DNA of 64,000 bases. Origin: Pseudofulvimonas gallinarii (GTDB taxonomy: Bacteria > Pseudomonadota > Gammaproteobacteria > Xanthomonadales > UBA2363). Of the stretch, positions 9,980 through 30,631 are shown one piece after another. Where the stretch lies: NCBI RefSeq assembly GCF_004343305.1, contig NZ_SMAF01000008.1:121358-185357 (forward strand). The letters run 5' to 3'. Position numbers and translations under genes: made by a program. Below the pieces are notes generated by a model that was given only the letters and a program-made list of their open reading frames with translations, was not told where the DNA came from and ran no database searches. Position 1 is the stretch's first letter. The number at the start of each line of letters is the position of its first letter.

Positions 9980-10522
9980 TCAGTTGCGGAACGGGAAGCT
10001 GAAGGCTTCCAGCAGCGCCTTGGCTTCGGCGTCGGTCTTGGCGGTGGTGCCAATCGCGATGTCCATGCCGCGCAGGGCGTCGACCTGGTCGAAATCGATT
10101 TCCGGGAAAACGATCTGTTCCTTCAGGCCGAAGTTGAAGTTGCCGCGGCCGTCGAAGGAACGGCCGGAGATGCCACGGAAGTCACGCACACGCGGCAGCG
10201 AGACATTGATCAGGCGATCCAGGAACTCGAACATCTTGGCGCGGCGCAGGGTGACCTTGCAGCCGATCGGCCAGCCGTCACGGATCTTGAAGCTCGCGAC
10301 CGACTTGCGGGCCAGCGTCGTCACCGGCTTCTGGCCGGCGATCTTGGCCATGTCGGCGACCGCGTTCTCCAGCACCTTCTTGTTTCCGACCGCCTCGCCC
10401 ACGCCCATGTTGAGCGTGACCTTGGTCAGGCGCGGCACCTGCATGATGTTGGAGTAGCCGAACTTCTCCATGAGCTTCGGCACCACTTCTTCCTTGTAGA
10501 ACTTTTCCAGACGCACGGTCAT
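9980..10522 (-). CDS. rplE: 50S ribosomal protein L5
   Basis: 180-residue 5S rRNA-binding protein of the central protuberance. Conserved [17 protein letters not shown]-like region ([14 protein letters not shown]), RDFRGIS and [17 protein letters not shown] are present. Order rplX-rplE-rpsN is standard for the spc operon. Confidence 0.98.
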   Translation of the reverse strand: MTVRLEKFYKEEVVPKLMEKFGYSNIMQVPRLTKVTLNMGVGEAVGNKKVLENAVADMAKIAGQKPVTTLARKSVASFKIRDGWPIGCKVTLRRAKMFEFLDRLINVSLPRVRDFRGISGRSFDGRGNFNFGLKEQIVFPEIDFDQVDALRGMDIAIGTTAKTDAEAKALLEAFSFPFRN

Positions 10523-10533
10523 GACGTGTTTCC

Positions 10534-10854
10534 TCAGGCGTCGACCACTTCACCGCTGGAGCGGAACACGCGAACCTTGCGTCCATCCTCCAGCACCTTG
10601 AAACCGACGCGCTCGCCCTTGCCCGTCGCCGGGTTGAGCAACATCACGTTGGAGCTATGGATCGGCGCCTCACGCTCGATGATCCCACCCGGCTGGTTGG
10701 CCTGGGGATTCGGCTTGGTGTGGCGCTTGACCAGGTTCACGTTGGCCACGACGACGTGGTCGCTGCCGCTTTCGACGCGCAGCACCTCACCCTTCTGGCC
10801 CTTGTTCTTGCCGGCGATCACGATGACGCGGTCGCCCTTGCGCAGACGTTTCAT
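10534..10854 (-). CDS. rplX: 50S ribosomal protein L24
   Basis: 106-residue assembly initiator protein with a KOW motif near the N-terminus ([21 protein letters not shown] shortened: residues about 6-26). The [14 protein letters not shown] and [15 protein letters not shown] stretches are typical. It is 13 nt after rplN and 11 nt before rplE. Confidence 0.98.
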   Translation of the reverse strand: MKRLRKGDRVIVIAGKNKGQKGEVLRVESGSDHVVVANVNLVKRHTKPNPQANQPGGIIEREAPIHSSNVMLLNPATGKGERVGFKVLEDGRKVRVFRSSGEVVDA

Positions 10855-10867
10855 GGCAGCGATTTCC

Positions 10868-11236
10868 TTACAGTACTTCCGGCGCCAGCGACACGATCTT
10901 CATGAACCGCTCGGAGCGCAGTTCGCGCGTCACCGGTCCAAAGATTCGCGTGCCGATCGGCTCGTGCTTGTTGTTGAGCAGCACCGCGGCATTGCCGTCG
11001 AAGCGGATCAGCGAACCGTCGGCACGACGCACACCCTTGCTGGTGCGGACGACCACGGCATTGTAGACCTCGCCCTTCTTGACCTTGCCACGCGGAATGG
11101 CGTCCTTCACCGACACCTTGATGATGTCGCCAATGCGTGCATAACGGCGCTTGGATCCGCCCAGCACCTTGATGCACATCAGTTCACGGGCGCCGCTGTT
11201 GTCGGCGGCCTGCAGCGTACTCTGCATCTGGATCAT
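10868..11236 (-). CDS. rplN: 50S ribosomal protein L14
   Basis: 122-residue L14 at the subunit interface. Starts [20 protein letters not shown] and carries the signature [20 protein letters not shown] and the C-terminal [22 protein letters not shown] region. First gene of the spc set; no promoter was recognised in the 31-nt gap to rpsQ. Confidence 0.98.
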   Translation of the reverse strand: MIQMQSTLQAADNSGARELMCIKVLGGSKRRYARIGDIIKVSVKDAIPRGKVKKGEVYNAVVVRTSKGVRRADGSLIRFDGNAAVLLNNKHEPIGTRIFGPVTRELRSERFMKIVSLAPEVL

Positions 11237-11267
11237 GATTCGATCTCCTGGTCAGTGCACGCGGCGG

Positions 11268-11531
11268 TCAGCGCTCGACGCGCTCAAGGATCTCCACCAC
11301 CTGCCAGTTCTTGGTCTTGGACAGGGGGCGGCACTCGGCGATGCGCACGAAGTCACCTTCGCGACACTCGCCCTCGGCGTCGTGGGCGTGCACCTTGGTC
11401 GAGCGGCGGATGTACTTGTTGTACATGCCGTGCTTGACCTGGCGCTCGATCAGCACCGTAACGGTCTTATCCATCTTGTCGCTGACCACCCGCCCTTCCA
11501 GGGTGTTGGCGCGCTTCTCGGACGTGTTCAT
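11268..11531 (-). CDS. rpsQ: 30S ribosomal protein S17
   Basis: 87-residue OB-fold 16S-binding protein. Conserved segments are [40 protein letters not shown] and [18 protein letters not shown]. Last gene of the S10 set, 12 nt after rpmC. Confidence 0.98.
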   Translation of the reverse strand: MNTSEKRANTLEGRVVSDKMDKTVTVLIERQVKHGMYNKYIRRSTKVHAHDAEGECREGDFVRIAECRPLSKTKNWQVVEILERVER

Positions 11532-11543
11532 CTGTTCTGGTCC

Positions 11544-11732
11544 TTACTTCTTCTCGCCGAGGGCGGTCTTGATCCGCGCCACGTCGCGACGGGCGCGACG
11601 GATCTCGTGCGTCTTGGTCAGCTGGCCGCCGGCCTTCTGCATGCGCAGGTTGAACTGTTCGCGCTTGAGCTCGCCGAGCTGTTCGCCCAGCTCCTTGGCG
11701 GACTGCTTGCGCAGGTCGGTCATCTTCATCAC
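11544..11732 (-). CDS. rpmC: 50S ribosomal protein L29
   Basis: 62-residue two-helix protein at the tunnel exit, where SRP and trigger factor dock. Contains the L29 core [20 protein letters not shown]. Its ATG overlaps the rplP stop by 4 nt (ATGA), indicating translational coupling. Confidence 0.97.
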   Translation of the reverse strand: MMKMTDLRKQSAKELGEQLGELKREQFNLRMQKAGGQLTKTHEIRRARRDVARIKTALGEKK

Positions 11733-12142
11733 AGCACCGTCCGGGTCACGAATGTGGTCTTGATCGGGAGCTTGGCGGACGCCAGGGCGAACGCCTCGCG
11801 TGCCGCTTCCTCGGACACGCCTTCGATCTCGTAAATCATGCGGCCCGGCTGCACGACGGCCGCCCAGAACTCCACGCCGCCCTTACCGGAGCCCATTCGG
11901 ACCTCGATCGGCTTGCGCGTGATCGGCTTGTCCGGGAACACGCGGATGAACAGCTTGCCGCCGCGCTTGACATGGCGCGAGATGGCACGACGCGCCGACT
12001 CGATCTGGCGCGCGGTCAGCATGCCGTGCTGCGTCGCCTTCAGGCCGAACTCGCCGAAGCTGACCTGGTTGGCGACGAACGCCAGACCACGGTTGCGGCT
12101 CTTGTGGACCTTGCGGAACTTGGTTCGCTTGGGTTGCAACAT
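11729..12142 (-). CDS. rplP: 50S ribosomal protein L16
   Basis: 137-residue L16, needed for A-site tRNA accommodation. Starts [19 protein letters not shown], with [19 protein letters not shown] and the C-terminal [14 protein letters not shown] typical of the family. Lies between rpsC (6 nt) and rpmC (4-nt overlap). Confidence 0.98.
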   Translation of the reverse strand: MLQPKRTKFRKVHKSRNRGLAFVANQVSFGEFGLKATQHGMLTARQIESARRAISRHVKRGGKLFIRVFPDKPITRKPIEVRMGSGKGGVEFWAAVVQPGRMIYEIEGVSEEAAREAFALASAKLPIKTTFVTRTVL

Positions 12143-12148
12143 TGTCGG

Positions 12149-12898
12149 TTACTCCTTGCCGCGTCCGCTGCGCTCGCCGCGCGGCTCACGGTCGCCACGA
12201 TCACCACGGTCACCGCGCTCGCGGCCCTTCGGCGCCGGCGCTTCCTCGGCCTGCGGTGCGTACAGATCGAAGATCTCGCCCTTGTAGACCCACACCTTGA
12301 CGCCGATGATGCCGTAGGTGGTCAGGGCCTCGGCGAAACCGTAGTCGATGTCGGCGCGCAGGGTGTGCAGCGGCACACGACCTTCGCGGTACCACTCCGA
12401 ACGTGCGATTTCCGCACCGTTCAAGCGGCCGGCGACATTGACCTTGATCCCCAGGGCACCCAGGCGCATCGCGTTGCCGACGGCCCGCTTCATGGCGCGA
12501 CGGAACATGATACGGCGCTCAAGCTGACCGGCGATCGACTTGGCGATCAGCTGGGCGTCCAGTTCCGGACGACGCACTTCCACCACGTTGATGTGGGTGG
12601 GCACGCCCATGACGCTGGTGGCCTTCTTGCGCAGGCGCTCGATGTCCTCGCCCTTCTTGCCGATCACCACACCCGGACGCGCCGTGTGGATGGTGATGCG
12701 CGCGGTCTTGGCCGGGCGTTCGATCTGGATCCGGCTGATGTCGGCGTCCTTGAGGCGCTCGTCCTTCAGCAGCATCTCGCGCACGCGCAGATCGGCGGCC
12801 AGGTAACCGGCGAATTCCTTCTTGCCGGCATACCACTTGGAATTCCAGTCCTTGGCGATGCCAAGGCGGATGCCGATCGGATGTACCTTGTGACCCAT
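12149..12898 (-). CDS. rpsC: 30S ribosomal protein S3 with repetitive C-terminal tail
   Basis: 249-residue S3 of the 30S head. N-terminal region [14 protein letters not shown], type II KH domain (about 40-110, with [15 protein letters not shown]) and C-terminal S3 domain ([39 protein letters not shown]) are intact. Residues about 222-249 form a low-complexity tail of RGDRGDR/RGER units that is longer than in E. coli; such basic/acidic tails vary within the family. Confidence 0.98.
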   Translation of the reverse strand: MGHKVHPIGIRLGIAKDWNSKWYAGKKEFAGYLAADLRVREMLLKDERLKDADISRIQIERPAKTARITIHTARPGVVIGKKGEDIERLRKKATSVMGVPTHINVVEVRRPELDAQLIAKSIAGQLERRIMFRRAMKRAVGNAMRLGALGIKVNVAGRLNGAEIARSEWYREGRVPLHTLRADIDYGFAEALTTYGIIGVKVWVYKGEIFDLYAPQAEEAPAPKGRERGDRGDRGDREPRGERSGRGKE

Positions 12899-12908
12899 CG
12901 TAACGTCC

Positions 12909-13241
12909 TCAGTTGTCGCCGACGACCACAGTGATGTGGCTGGTGCGCTTGATGATGCGGGTGCCGCGGCCCTTGGCCCGGGCGCCGAAACGCTTCAGGC
13001 GCGGACCCTCGTCGACGAAGATGCGGGCGACCTTGAGCTCGTCCACATCGGCGCCTTCGTTGTTCTCGGCATTGGAGATTGCCGACAACAGCAGCTTCTT
13101 GATCAGGTGCGCACCCTTCTTCGGGCTGAACGCGAGCAGGTCGGTCGCACGGCCCACCGGCAGGCCACGAACCTGGTCGGCGACCAGGCGGGCCTTCTGG
13201 GGGGAAATGCGCGCGCCGCGCAGAATCGCTCTGGCTTCCAT
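12909..13241 (-). CDS. rplV: 50S ribosomal protein L22
   Basis: 110-residue L22, lining the exit tunnel. Starts [20 protein letters not shown] and ends with the beta-hairpin [20 protein letters not shown] that reaches into the tunnel and carries macrolide-related positions; it appears unmodified. Standard S10 position between rpsS and rpsC. Confidence 0.98.
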   Translation of the reverse strand: MEARAILRGARISPQKARLVADQVRGLPVGRATDLLAFSPKKGAHLIKKLLLSAISNAENNEGADVDELKVARIFVDEGPRLKRFGARAKGRGTRIIKRTSHITVVVGDN

Positions 13242-13253
13242 CGCTGCTCTCCC

Positions 13254-13526
13254 TTACTTCGACTTCTTGTCGCCGCCGTGACCCTTGAAGGTCCTCGTCG
13301 GAGCGAACTCGCCGAGCTTGTGCCCGACCATGTTCTCGTTGACCAGGACCGGCACGTGCTGCTTGCCGTTGTGCACGGCGATGGTGAAACCCACCATCTC
13401 CGGCAGAACCATCGAGCGACGCGACCAGGTCTTGATCGGCTTCTTGCTGTTGCTGGCCAGGGCCGATTCCACCTTCGCCATCAGGTGGTGATCGACAAAC
13501 GGGCCCTTCTTGAGTGAGCGTGCCAT
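13254..13526 (-). CDS. rpsS: 30S ribosomal protein S19
   Basis: 90-residue head protein that works with S13. Starts [20 protein letters not shown], then [20 protein letters not shown] and [20 protein letters not shown], all conserved. Gaps of 12 nt to rplV and 14 nt to rplB. Confidence 0.98.
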   Translation of the reverse strand: MARSLKKGPFVDHHLMAKVESALASNSKKPIKTWSRRSMVLPEMVGFTIAVHNGKQHVPVLVNENMVGHKLGEFAPTRTFKGHGGDKKSK

Positions 13527-13540
13527 CTAGTTCAGCCTCA

Positions 13541-14362
13541 TCACTTCCGACGACGCACGATGAGCTGCGTCGTACGCTTGTTCTTGCGGGTCTTGTAACC
13601 CTTGGTCGGCACGCCCCACGGCGTCACCGGATGGCGACCGCCCGAAGTCCTGCCCTCGCCACCACCGTGCGGGTGGTCCACCGGGTTCATCACCACGCCG
13701 CGAACGGTCGGGCGGATACCCAGCCAGCGCTTCGCGCCCGCCTTGCCCAGCTTGCGCAGGCCATGCTCTGCGTTGCCGACCTCACCGATGGTGGCGCGGC
13801 AATCAGCGGGCACCTTGCGCATTTCGCCGGAACGCAGGCGGAGCGTGGCGTAGCCCTGCTCGCGTGCAACCAGCTGGCACGAGGCACCGGCGCTGCGGGC
13901 GATCTGCGCGCCCTTGCCGGGCTTCATCTCGATGCAGTGCACCAGAGAGCCGATCGGCATGTTGCGCAGCGGCAGCGTATTGCCCACCTTGATCGGCACG
14001 TCGGTACCCGCCATCAGCTGGTCGCCGACCTGGATGCCCTTCGGCGCGATGATGTAGCGGCGCTCGCCATCGACGTAGCAAAGCAGGGCGATGTGCGCCG
14101 TGCGGTTCGGATCATACTCGATCCGCTCGACGCGCGCAGGAATACCTTCCTTGTCACGCTTGAAGTCGATCAGACGGTAGTGCTGCTTGTGACCACCGCC
14201 GCGGTGACGCGTGGTGATGCGGCCGTTGTTGTTACGGCCACCGGTCTTCGACTGCGGCTGGATCAGCGGCTGGTAAGGGCCGCCCTTGTGCAACTCCGGG
14301 GTGGTGACGCGCACAGCGGAGCGGCGTCCCGGCGAAGTCGGCTTGAGTGTCATCAGTGCCAT
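13541..14362 (-). CDS. rplB: 50S ribosomal protein L2
   Basis: 273-residue L2, close to the peptidyl-transferase centre. Conserved features include [19 protein letters not shown], the SH3-like core and the universally conserved [20 protein letters not shown] region near the C-terminus, with the catalytically implicated His. Start set at 14362 ([14 protein letters not shown]) with GAGGAA 7 nt upstream; the frame is open to 14413 but that part is unlike L2. Confidence 0.98.
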   Translation of the reverse strand: MALMTLKPTSPGRRSAVRVTTPELHKGGPYQPLIQPQSKTGGRNNNGRITTRHRGGGHKQHYRLIDFKRDKEGIPARVERIEYDPNRTAHIALLCYVDGERRYIIAPKGIQVGDQLMAGTDVPIKVGNTLPLRNMPIGSLVHCIEMKPGKGAQIARSAGASCQLVAREQGYATLRLRSGEMRKVPADCRATIGEVGNAEHGLRKLGKAGAKRWLGIRPTVRGVVMNPVDHPHGGGEGRTSGGRHPVTPWGVPTKGYKTRKNKRTTQLIVRRRK

Positions 14363-14378
14363 CGGCGTATTCCTCGGA

Positions 14379-14678
14379 TCAGGCCTTCGCACCCAGGTCG
14401 ATGCTCTGGCCATCGGCCAGACGCACGTAGGCTTTGCGACGATCGCTGCGGCGTCCCGGCTGGAACCGGAAGCTCTTGTTCTTGCCCTTGAGATTGACCA
14501 CGGTTACGTTGTCGACCTTCACACTGAAGATCTGCTCCACGGCCGCCTTGACTTCGGCCTTGGTCGCACCCTGGATCACCTCGAACACATACTGGTTGTA
14601 CAACTCCTGGGTACGGGCCGACTTCTCGGAGACGACCGGCGCCCGCAGGATGTCGTACAGGCGGTTCTTGCTGCTCAT
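14379..14678 (-). CDS. rplW: 50S ribosomal protein L23
   Basis: 99-residue L23, docking site for trigger factor and SRP. Contains [37 protein letters not shown] and the basic loop. The ATG at 14678 overlaps the rplD stop (ATGA) and has GAGGAG 8 nt upstream, so it was preferred over an in-frame GTG at 14687. Confidence 0.97.
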   Translation of the reverse strand: MSSKNRLYDILRAPVVSEKSARTQELYNQYVFEVIQGATKAEVKAAVEQIFSVKVDNVTVVNLKGKNKSFRFQPGRRSDRRKAYVRLADGQSIDLGAKA

Positions 14679-15274
14679 GCCAGCCACTCCTCGATCTTCT
14701 TGACCGAATCAACGGTCATGAACACGCGCTCGGCGTGCACCAGGCTGACCGGATCCAGCGCGCCGGCATCCGTCACGTACACGTGCGGGATGTTGCGGGC
14801 GGCCAGGTACAGGTTCAGGTCGTCCTGTTCGGTCACGATCAGCGCACGGTCGGCCTTCAGCTCACCCAGCTTCTCGAGCAGCAGCTTGGTGCGCGGCTCG
14901 GCAACGGTGATGTCGCTGACGACGTGCAGGCGATCCTGGCGGACCAGCTCGGACAGGATCGAACGCAGGGCGCCGCGGTACATCTTGCGGTTCACCTTCT
15001 GTTCGAAGCTGCGCGGCTTGGCGGCGAACGCACGGCCACCACCGACGAAGATCGGAGCGGTCAGGGCACCGTGACGCGCGCCACCACCCTTCTGCTTCTT
15101 CGACTTCTTGGTCGTGCCGGACACTTCCGAACGGGTCTTCTGCGCCTTGGTGCCGGAACGGCCAGCTGCGCGGTAGGCGACGACCACCTGGTGGACGAGG
15201 TCTTCGCGGAAGTCCTCACCCCAGATCGTCTCGGAGACAGCGAGCTTGTCGCCGCCTTGAATCTGCAGTTCCAT
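14675..15274 (-). CDS. rplD: 50S ribosomal protein L4
   Basis: 199-residue L4. Binds 23S domain I and lines the tunnel through an extended basic loop ([20 protein letters not shown] and [18 protein letters not shown]). In E. coli L4 represses the S10 operon by binding its leader; an inverted repeat in the rpsJ leader at 16263-16301 is a candidate target here (inference). Start at 15274 ([11 protein letters not shown]) fits the family; 19 upstream codons do not. Confidence 0.98.
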   Translation of the reverse strand: MELQIQGGDKLAVSETIWGEDFREDLVHQVVVAYRAAGRSGTKAQKTRSEVSGTTKKSKKQKGGGARHGALTAPIFVGGGRAFAAKPRSFEQKVNRKMYRGALRSILSELVRQDRLHVVSDITVAEPRTKLLLEKLGELKADRALIVTEQDDLNLYLAARNIPHVYVTDAGALDPVSLVHAERVFMTVDSVKKIEEWLA

Positions 15275-15284
15275 CGTGTACTCC

Positions 15285-15932
15285 TTACGCCTTGGCTGCC
15301 GGACGGACGATGACGTCACCACCCGGTGCACCCGGAATGGAACCCTTGACCGCGATCAGGCCGCGCTCGGCGTCGACCTTGACCACTTCGAGGTTCTGCG
15401 CCGACTGGCGCACATTGCCCATGTGGCCGGCCATCTTCTTGCCCTTGAACACGCGGCCCGGCGTCTGGCGCTGGCCGATCGAGCCCGGGGCGCGATGCGA
15501 CAGCGAGTTACCGTGCGTGGCGTCGCCCATGGTGAAGCCCCAGCGCTTGATCGTGCCCTGGAAGCCCTTTCCCTTGGTCACACCGGCGACGTCCACCATC
15601 TGGCCGACCTCGAACAGGTCAACCTTCAGCTCGGCGCCGACTTCATAGTTGCCGATGGCGTCATCGGCCACACGGAACTCCCACAGGCCACGACCGGCTT
15701 CGACCTTGGCGGTGGCGTAGTGGCCAGCCAGGGGCTTGCTGATCAGCGCGGCGCGCTTGCTGCCCGCGGCGACCTGGATCGCGTTGTAGCCATCGGTATC
15801 ACGGGTCTTGACCTGGACGATGCGGTTCGGGCTCGCCTCGATCAGGGTGACGGGCACGGAGCGACCGTCTTCGGTGAACACCCGGCTCATTCCGGCCTTG
15901 CGGCCTACCATTCCGACTTTCATGACTGACAT
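15285..15932 (-). CDS. rplC: 50S ribosomal protein L3
   Basis: 215-residue L3 (212 if the second ATG at 15923 is used). Signature [37 protein letters not shown] and [20 protein letters not shown], with the methylatable Gln region near the peptidyl-transferase centre. Neither possible start has a strong Shine-Dalgarno; coupling to rpsJ (4 nt upstream) is likely. Confidence 0.97.
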   Translation of the reverse strand: MSVMKVGMVGRKAGMSRVFTEDGRSVPVTLIEASPNRIVQVKTRDTDGYNAIQVAAGSKRAALISKPLAGHYATAKVEAGRGLWEFRVADDAIGNYEVGAELKVDLFEVGQMVDVAGVTKGKGFQGTIKRWGFTMGDATHGNSLSHRAPGSIGQRQTPGRVFKGKKMAGHMGNVRQSAQNLEVVKVDAERGLIAVKGSIPGAPGGDVIVRPAAKA

Positions 15933-15936
15933 CCCG

Positions 15937-16248
15937 TCAATACAGCTTGATCTGCACGTCCACGCCGGCAGCGAGGTCGAGCTTCATCAGCGCATCCACG
16001 GTCTTGTCGTTGGGATCAACGATGTCCATGACGCGCTTGTGCGTGCGCATTTCGTACTGGTCGCGTGCGTCCTTGTCGACGTGCGGCGAGACCAGGATCG
16101 TGTAGCGCTCCTTCTTGGTCGGCAGCGGGATCGGACCGCGCACCTGGGCGCCGGTACGCTTCGCCGTCTCGACGATTTCACTGGCCGAACGGTCGATCAG
16201 GCGGTAATCGAACGCCTTCAACCTGATGCGGATCTTCTGCTGTGCCAT
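15937..16248 (-). CDS. rpsJ: 30S ribosomal protein S10 (NusE)
   Basis: 103-residue S10, also the NusE factor that pairs with NusB and NusG in antitermination and transcription-translation coupling. Starts [20 protein letters not shown] and has [20 protein letters not shown]. First gene of the S10 set; the upstream 120 nt hold an inverted repeat and a terminator-like hairpin, so this is a regulatory boundary. Confidence 0.98.
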   Translation of the reverse strand: MAQQKIRIRLKAFDYRLIDRSASEIVETAKRTGAQVRGPIPLPTKKERYTILVSPHVDKDARDQYEMRTHKRVMDIVDPNDKTVDALMKLDLAAGVDVQIKLY

Positions 16249-16262
16249 AACCTTGGTTCCTG

Positions 16263-16301
16263 CTGGAAACTGGAGAACTAGACTTGAGGACCAGTTTCCA
16301 G
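16263..16301 (-). promoter_or_regulatory. Perfect 11-bp inverted repeat in the S10 leader, next to the rpsJ ribosome-binding site
   Basis: CTGGAAACTGG (16263-16273) and CCAGTTTCCAG (16291-16301) are exact reverse complements around a 17-nt loop. In the mRNA the hairpin ends 2 nt before AGGA, the likely rpsJ Shine-Dalgarno, which is 9 nt from the ATG. Position suggests control of rpsJ translation or S10-operon elongation, perhaps by L4 as in E. coli; the mechanism is inferred. A TAGAAT box at 16312-16317 without a clear -35 could start a transcript just before it. Confidence 0.6.
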
Positions 16302-16316
16302 GTTTGGGGCGATTCT

Positions 16317-16363
16317 AAAAAAACACTTCAGGGCGTCGCCGGCCGGAGCCGGCGACCAGGCCC
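16317..16363 (-). terminator. Terminator-like hairpin between tuf and rpsJ
   Basis: The minus strand has GGGC-CTG-GTCGCCGGC-TCCG-GCCGGCGAC-GCCC, a 13-bp stem with a 3-nt bulge, starting 5 nt after the tuf stop. A run of seven T follows, but 7 nt past the stem, so termination may be partial. It probably separates or attenuates transcription between the str and S10 sets. Confidence 0.5.
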
Positions 16364-16368
16364 GGCTG

Positions 16369-17559
<1,191 letters not shown>

Positions 17560-17601
17560 GGCTAGAAAACCTCGTCAGAATCGATTCTTTGGTGAAAAAC
17601 G

Positions 17602-19692
<2,091 letters not shown>

Positions 19693-19722
19693 AGTCTGAT
19701 TCCTTGTTTCGTTTCCGCCGGA

Positions 19723-20196
19723 TTACCAGCGGTAATGCGAGAAGGCCTTGTTGGCCTCGGCCATGCGGTGGGTTTCCTCGCGCTTCTTCACGGCGCCGCC
19801 GCGATTCTCGGCCGCATCGAGGAGCTCACCGGCCAGCTTGCGCGGCATGGTGTTCTCGGAACGCTTGCGGGCGGCGTCGATCAGCCAGCGCATCGCCAGC
19901 GCCTGGCGACGGGCCGGACGCACTTCGACGGGCACCTGGTAGGTGGCGCCACCGACGCGACGGCTCTTCACCTCGACCAGCGGCGCGACATTGTCGAGCG
20001 CCTTCTCGACCAGGCCCAGCGGCTGGTCGGCACCGGCCTTTTCGCCGATATGGTCGAGAGCACCGTAGACGATACGCTCGGCCACCGACTTCTTGCCGCT
20101 CTTCATGACCATGTTGATGAAGCGCGCCACCATCTGGCTGGCATGCTTGGGATCCGGGAGGATCACACGGGCGGGATGGGAACCCTTTCTGGACAT
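19723..20196 (-). CDS. rpsG: 30S ribosomal protein S7
   Basis: 157-residue S7, 16S 3'-domain assembly initiator and, in E. coli, repressor of the str operon. Contains [16 protein letters not shown], the 70s hairpin with [20 protein letters not shown] and [13 protein letters not shown] at the C-terminus. 21 nt after rpsL; the E. coli-type long rpsL-rpsG control spacer is absent. Confidence 0.98.
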   Translation of the reverse strand: MSRKGSHPARVILPDPKHASQMVARFINMVMKSGKKSVAERIVYGALDHIGEKAGADQPLGLVEKALDNVAPLVEVKSRRVGGATYQVPVEVRPARRQALAMRWLIDAARKRSENTMPRKLAGELLDAAENRGGAVKKREETHRMAEANKAFSHYRW

Positions 20197-20217
20197 CGTG
20201 CTGTTCCTGCTGTTCCG

Positions 20218-20592
20218 TTAGGACTTGGGACGCTTGGCGCCGTACTTGGAACGGGCCTGCTTGCGCTTGGCCACGCCCGAAGCATCCAGCGAGCCGCGAA
20301 CCATGTGGTAGCGCACGCCAGGAAGATCCTTGACGCGACCACCGCGAACCAGGACCACCGAGTGCTCCTGCAGGTTGTGCCCTTCGCCACCGATGTACGA
20401 GATAACCTCGTAACCATTGGTCAGGCGGACCTTGGCGACCTTGCGAAGGGCCGAGTTCGGCTTCTTCGGGGTGGTCGTGTAGACGCGCGTGCAGACGCCA
20501 CGACGCTGCGGGCAGGACTCGAGTGCCGGGGAGGCGCTCTTGTAGGTTTTCGGGTGCCGTCCCTTGCGGACCAGCTGGTTGATCGTTGACAT
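20218..20592 (-). CDS. rpsL: 30S ribosomal protein S12
   Basis: 124-residue decoding-centre protein. [19 protein letters not shown] and [13 protein letters not shown] are intact, with Lys43 and Lys88, the residues found in streptomycin-sensitive ribosomes. First gene of the str operon. Its 5' leader of about 53 nt begins with a strong hairpin (20608-20642). Confidence 0.98.
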   Translation of the reverse strand: MSTINQLVRKGRHPKTYKSASPALESCPQRRGVCTRVYTTTPKKPNSALRKVAKVRLTNGYEVISYIGGEGHNLQEHSVVLVRGGRVKDLPGVRYHMVRGSLDASGVAKRKQARSKYGAKRPKS

Positions 20593-20607
20593 CGTCAGCC
20601 TCGGGGA

Positions 20608-20642
20608 AACAAAAACACAGGCCGAGTTATGCCCGGCCTGTG
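20608..20642 (-). terminator. Terminator-like hairpin at the start of the str leader / end of rpoC
   Basis: CACAGGCCG and CGGCCTGTG form a perfect 9-bp stem with a 9-nt loop, followed on the minus strand by TTTTTGTTT. It has the form of an intrinsic terminator, yet it lies between the predicted str promoter and rpsL. It may stop rpoBC read-through, attenuate str, or act as a 5'-stabilising hairpin. Confidence 0.7.
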
Positions 20643-20651
20643 AGCTTTGAG

Positions 20652-20681
20652 AGTTTAACGGTATCTTCAGAAATCTGTCAA
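20652..20681 (-). promoter_or_regulatory. Predicted sigma-70 promoter of the str operon
   Basis: The minus strand shows a perfect TTGACA (20676-20681), an 18-nt spacer and TAAACT (20652-20657). The predicted start near 20645 leaves a short leader to rpsL. Strong -35, moderate -10. Confidence 0.65.
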
Positions 20682-20755
20682 CACCGCCTGCGGCATCCTG
20701 CCGCCGAACACGAGGCCGGTCCGTGGCCTCATTTCGTTGTCGGTCTTACGTTAAA

Positions 20756-24976
<4,221 letters not shown>

Positions 24977-24999
24977 GTCGGTTCTCCGCGTCCTGGCCC

Positions 25000-29085
<4,086 letters not shown>

Positions 29086-29257
29086 TGGAACCGCCTCGCT
29101 GTGGCTGTCGCCGACGGACATCGCCGGCGACTGGATAAAGAAAGGTCAGACATGAATGGCGGATCGATGCGGGCGCACGCGGCAGGCGGCGGGCGCATCG
29201 GATCGGATTCGCGACTCAGGTCTGGCTTCTCGTCGGTGTCGCATTCCCTGAAAGCAG

Positions 29258-29287
29258 GAAAAGCCCGGGGGCTTTCGCCCCCAGGCT
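29258..29287 (-). terminator. Intrinsic terminator/attenuator between rplL and rpoB
   Basis: Minus strand AGCCTGGGGGC-GAAA-GCCCCCGGGCT then TTTT: an 11-bp stem (one G-U pair) with a GAAA tetraloop. Just upstream (29294-29313) is a second hairpin, GTCGCTG/CAGCGAC, without a T run. In E. coli a partial terminator and an RNase III site lie at this place and lower rpoBC expression relative to rplJL; the same role is likely here. Confidence 0.85.
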
Positions 29288-29324
29288 GAACCGGTCGCTG
29301 TGAAACCAGCGACGCAACGGTCGA

Positions 29325-29702
29325 TTACTTGAGCTCGACGGTCGCGCCGGCAGCTTCCAGCTCCTTCTTGAACTTGTCAGCATCTTCCTTGCTGACGCCT
29401 TCCTTCACGGTGCCAGTCGCCTCGACCAGGTCCTTGGCTTCCTTCAGGCCCAGGCCGGTGATGGCGCGGACGGCCTTGATGACCTCGACCTTCTTCTCGC
29501 CGGCCGACTTCAGGACGACGGTGAACTCGGTCTGCTCTTCAGCGGCGGCGGCACCACCACCAGCGGCCGGGGCGGCAGCCACGGCAACCGGAGCGGCGGC
29601 GGACACGCCGAACTTGTCTTCCATCATCTTGACCAGCTCGACCACGTCCATGACGGACATGGTGGCGATGGCTTCCAGGATATCTTCCTTGCTAACGGCC
29701 AT
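29325..29702 (-). CDS. rplL: 50S ribosomal protein L7/L12
   Basis: 125-residue stalk protein that recruits translation GTPases. N-terminal dimerisation domain (about 1-32), an Ala/Gly/Pro-rich flexible hinge (about 35-55) and the C-terminal factor-binding domain with [20 protein letters not shown]. Present in multiple copies per ribosome bound to L10. 51 nt after rplJ. Confidence 0.98.
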   Translation of the reverse strand: MAVSKEDILEAIATMSVMDVVELVKMMEDKFGVSAAAPVAVAAAPAAGGGAAAAEEQTEFTVVLKSAGEKKVEVIKAVRAITGLGLKEAKDLVEATGTVKEGVSKEDADKFKKELEAAGATVELK

Positions 29703-29753
29703 GATTGCTTAACCTCAAAAACGTTACGGGATGATTGATTGCGAAAACGCGGA

Positions 29754-30281
29754 TCAGGCAGCCTTCTTGGCTTCGGCCACGGCGTTGACGACGCGCGCGG
29801 TCTGGGCCACCGGCTCGTTGAGCGTGCGCACGAACTTGACGACCGGGGCGATCATGACGCCGGCCAGCATGCCCAGTGCCTGCTCCAGGGTCGGCAGGGA
29901 TGCCAGCTGCTCCACATGGGACGCCGGGTACATCTGTCCGCCAACCGCGACGAGACGCGGCTTCAGCTTGTCATTCGCCTTGGCGAAGTCCTTGATCAGG
30001 CGACCGGCCGCACCGGGATCGTCCTTCGAGAAGGCATACAGCAGCGGACCCGTCAGCGCGTCGGCGACGCACTCGTATTCCGTGCCGTCGACAGCGCGGC
30101 GCACCAGGGTGTTCTTAGCCACCTTGAGGTACACGCCGCCCTGACGGGCCTTCGCACGCAGCTCGGTGAGCTGCGCGACGGACAGACCGATGTAGTCTGC
30201 CGCGACCAGGGAGTAGGCCTTGGCCGCCACTTCCGCGAGTTCGGCTACCAGCTCTTTCTTCTGAGCAAGATTTAGTGCCAT
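29754..30281 (-). CDS. rplJ: 50S ribosomal protein L10
   Basis: 175-residue L10, base of the L7/L12 stalk and, in E. coli, repressor of its own operon through the leader. Begins [20 protein letters not shown] and has [19 protein letters not shown] and [11 protein letters not shown]; the C-terminal helix ([14 protein letters not shown]) binds L12 dimers. The frame remains open for 86 codons upstream through the leader, but L10 homology starts at 30281. Confidence 0.97.
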   Translation of the reverse strand: MALNLAQKKELVAELAEVAAKAYSLVAADYIGLSVAQLTELRAKARQGGVYLKVAKNTLVRRAVDGTEYECVADALTGPLLYAFSKDDPGAAGRLIKDFAKANDKLKPRLVAVGGQMYPASHVEQLASLPTLEQALGMLAGVMIAPVVKFVRTLNEPVAQTARVVNAVAEAKKAA

Positions 30282-30631
30282 ATCGACTCCGAACTTGCAG
30301 GCGGAATGCACCATGCATTCCGCGGTGACCGGATCACATCCTTGCGATCCGTCGATGCCTTTCGGCACCTGGGTGGTGGCCATCATCCCGCTACGCAAAC
30401 GCAGGCCGGGCCTGCGCTTGAGTAGCGGGACGAGGGCAACACCATCTACGCAGGCCGGTTGCCCGATTACCCCGTCGCGAACAGGACTGTCCGCGCCAGG
30501 ACCTGCGGTCTTTGACGGCTCGCCTTCCCGCTCCACCACCTTGCGGTGTCACACCGGAACGGGTTGGCAGCCCTCAAACACGGTCATCCCTGACCGCAAT
30601 CCGGCCATCCTGGCCGGACTGGAACCTTCAA
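30282..30631 (-). promoter_or_regulatory. rplJ leader region with a long hairpin (L10-leader type)
   Basis: The 350-nt rplA-rplJ gap holds no gene. Its clearest structure is at 30386-30430: TCCCGCTAC pairs with GTAGCGGGA (9 bp) and, inside, CGCAGGCC pairs with GGCCTGCG (8 bp), the two helices separated by an asymmetric 5-nt/5-nt internal loop. This matches, in position and general form, the L10(L12) autoregulatory leader of other gammaproteobacteria, where the complex binds an internally looped stem. Exact protein contacts are inferred. No convincing promoter was seen. Confidence 0.65.
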
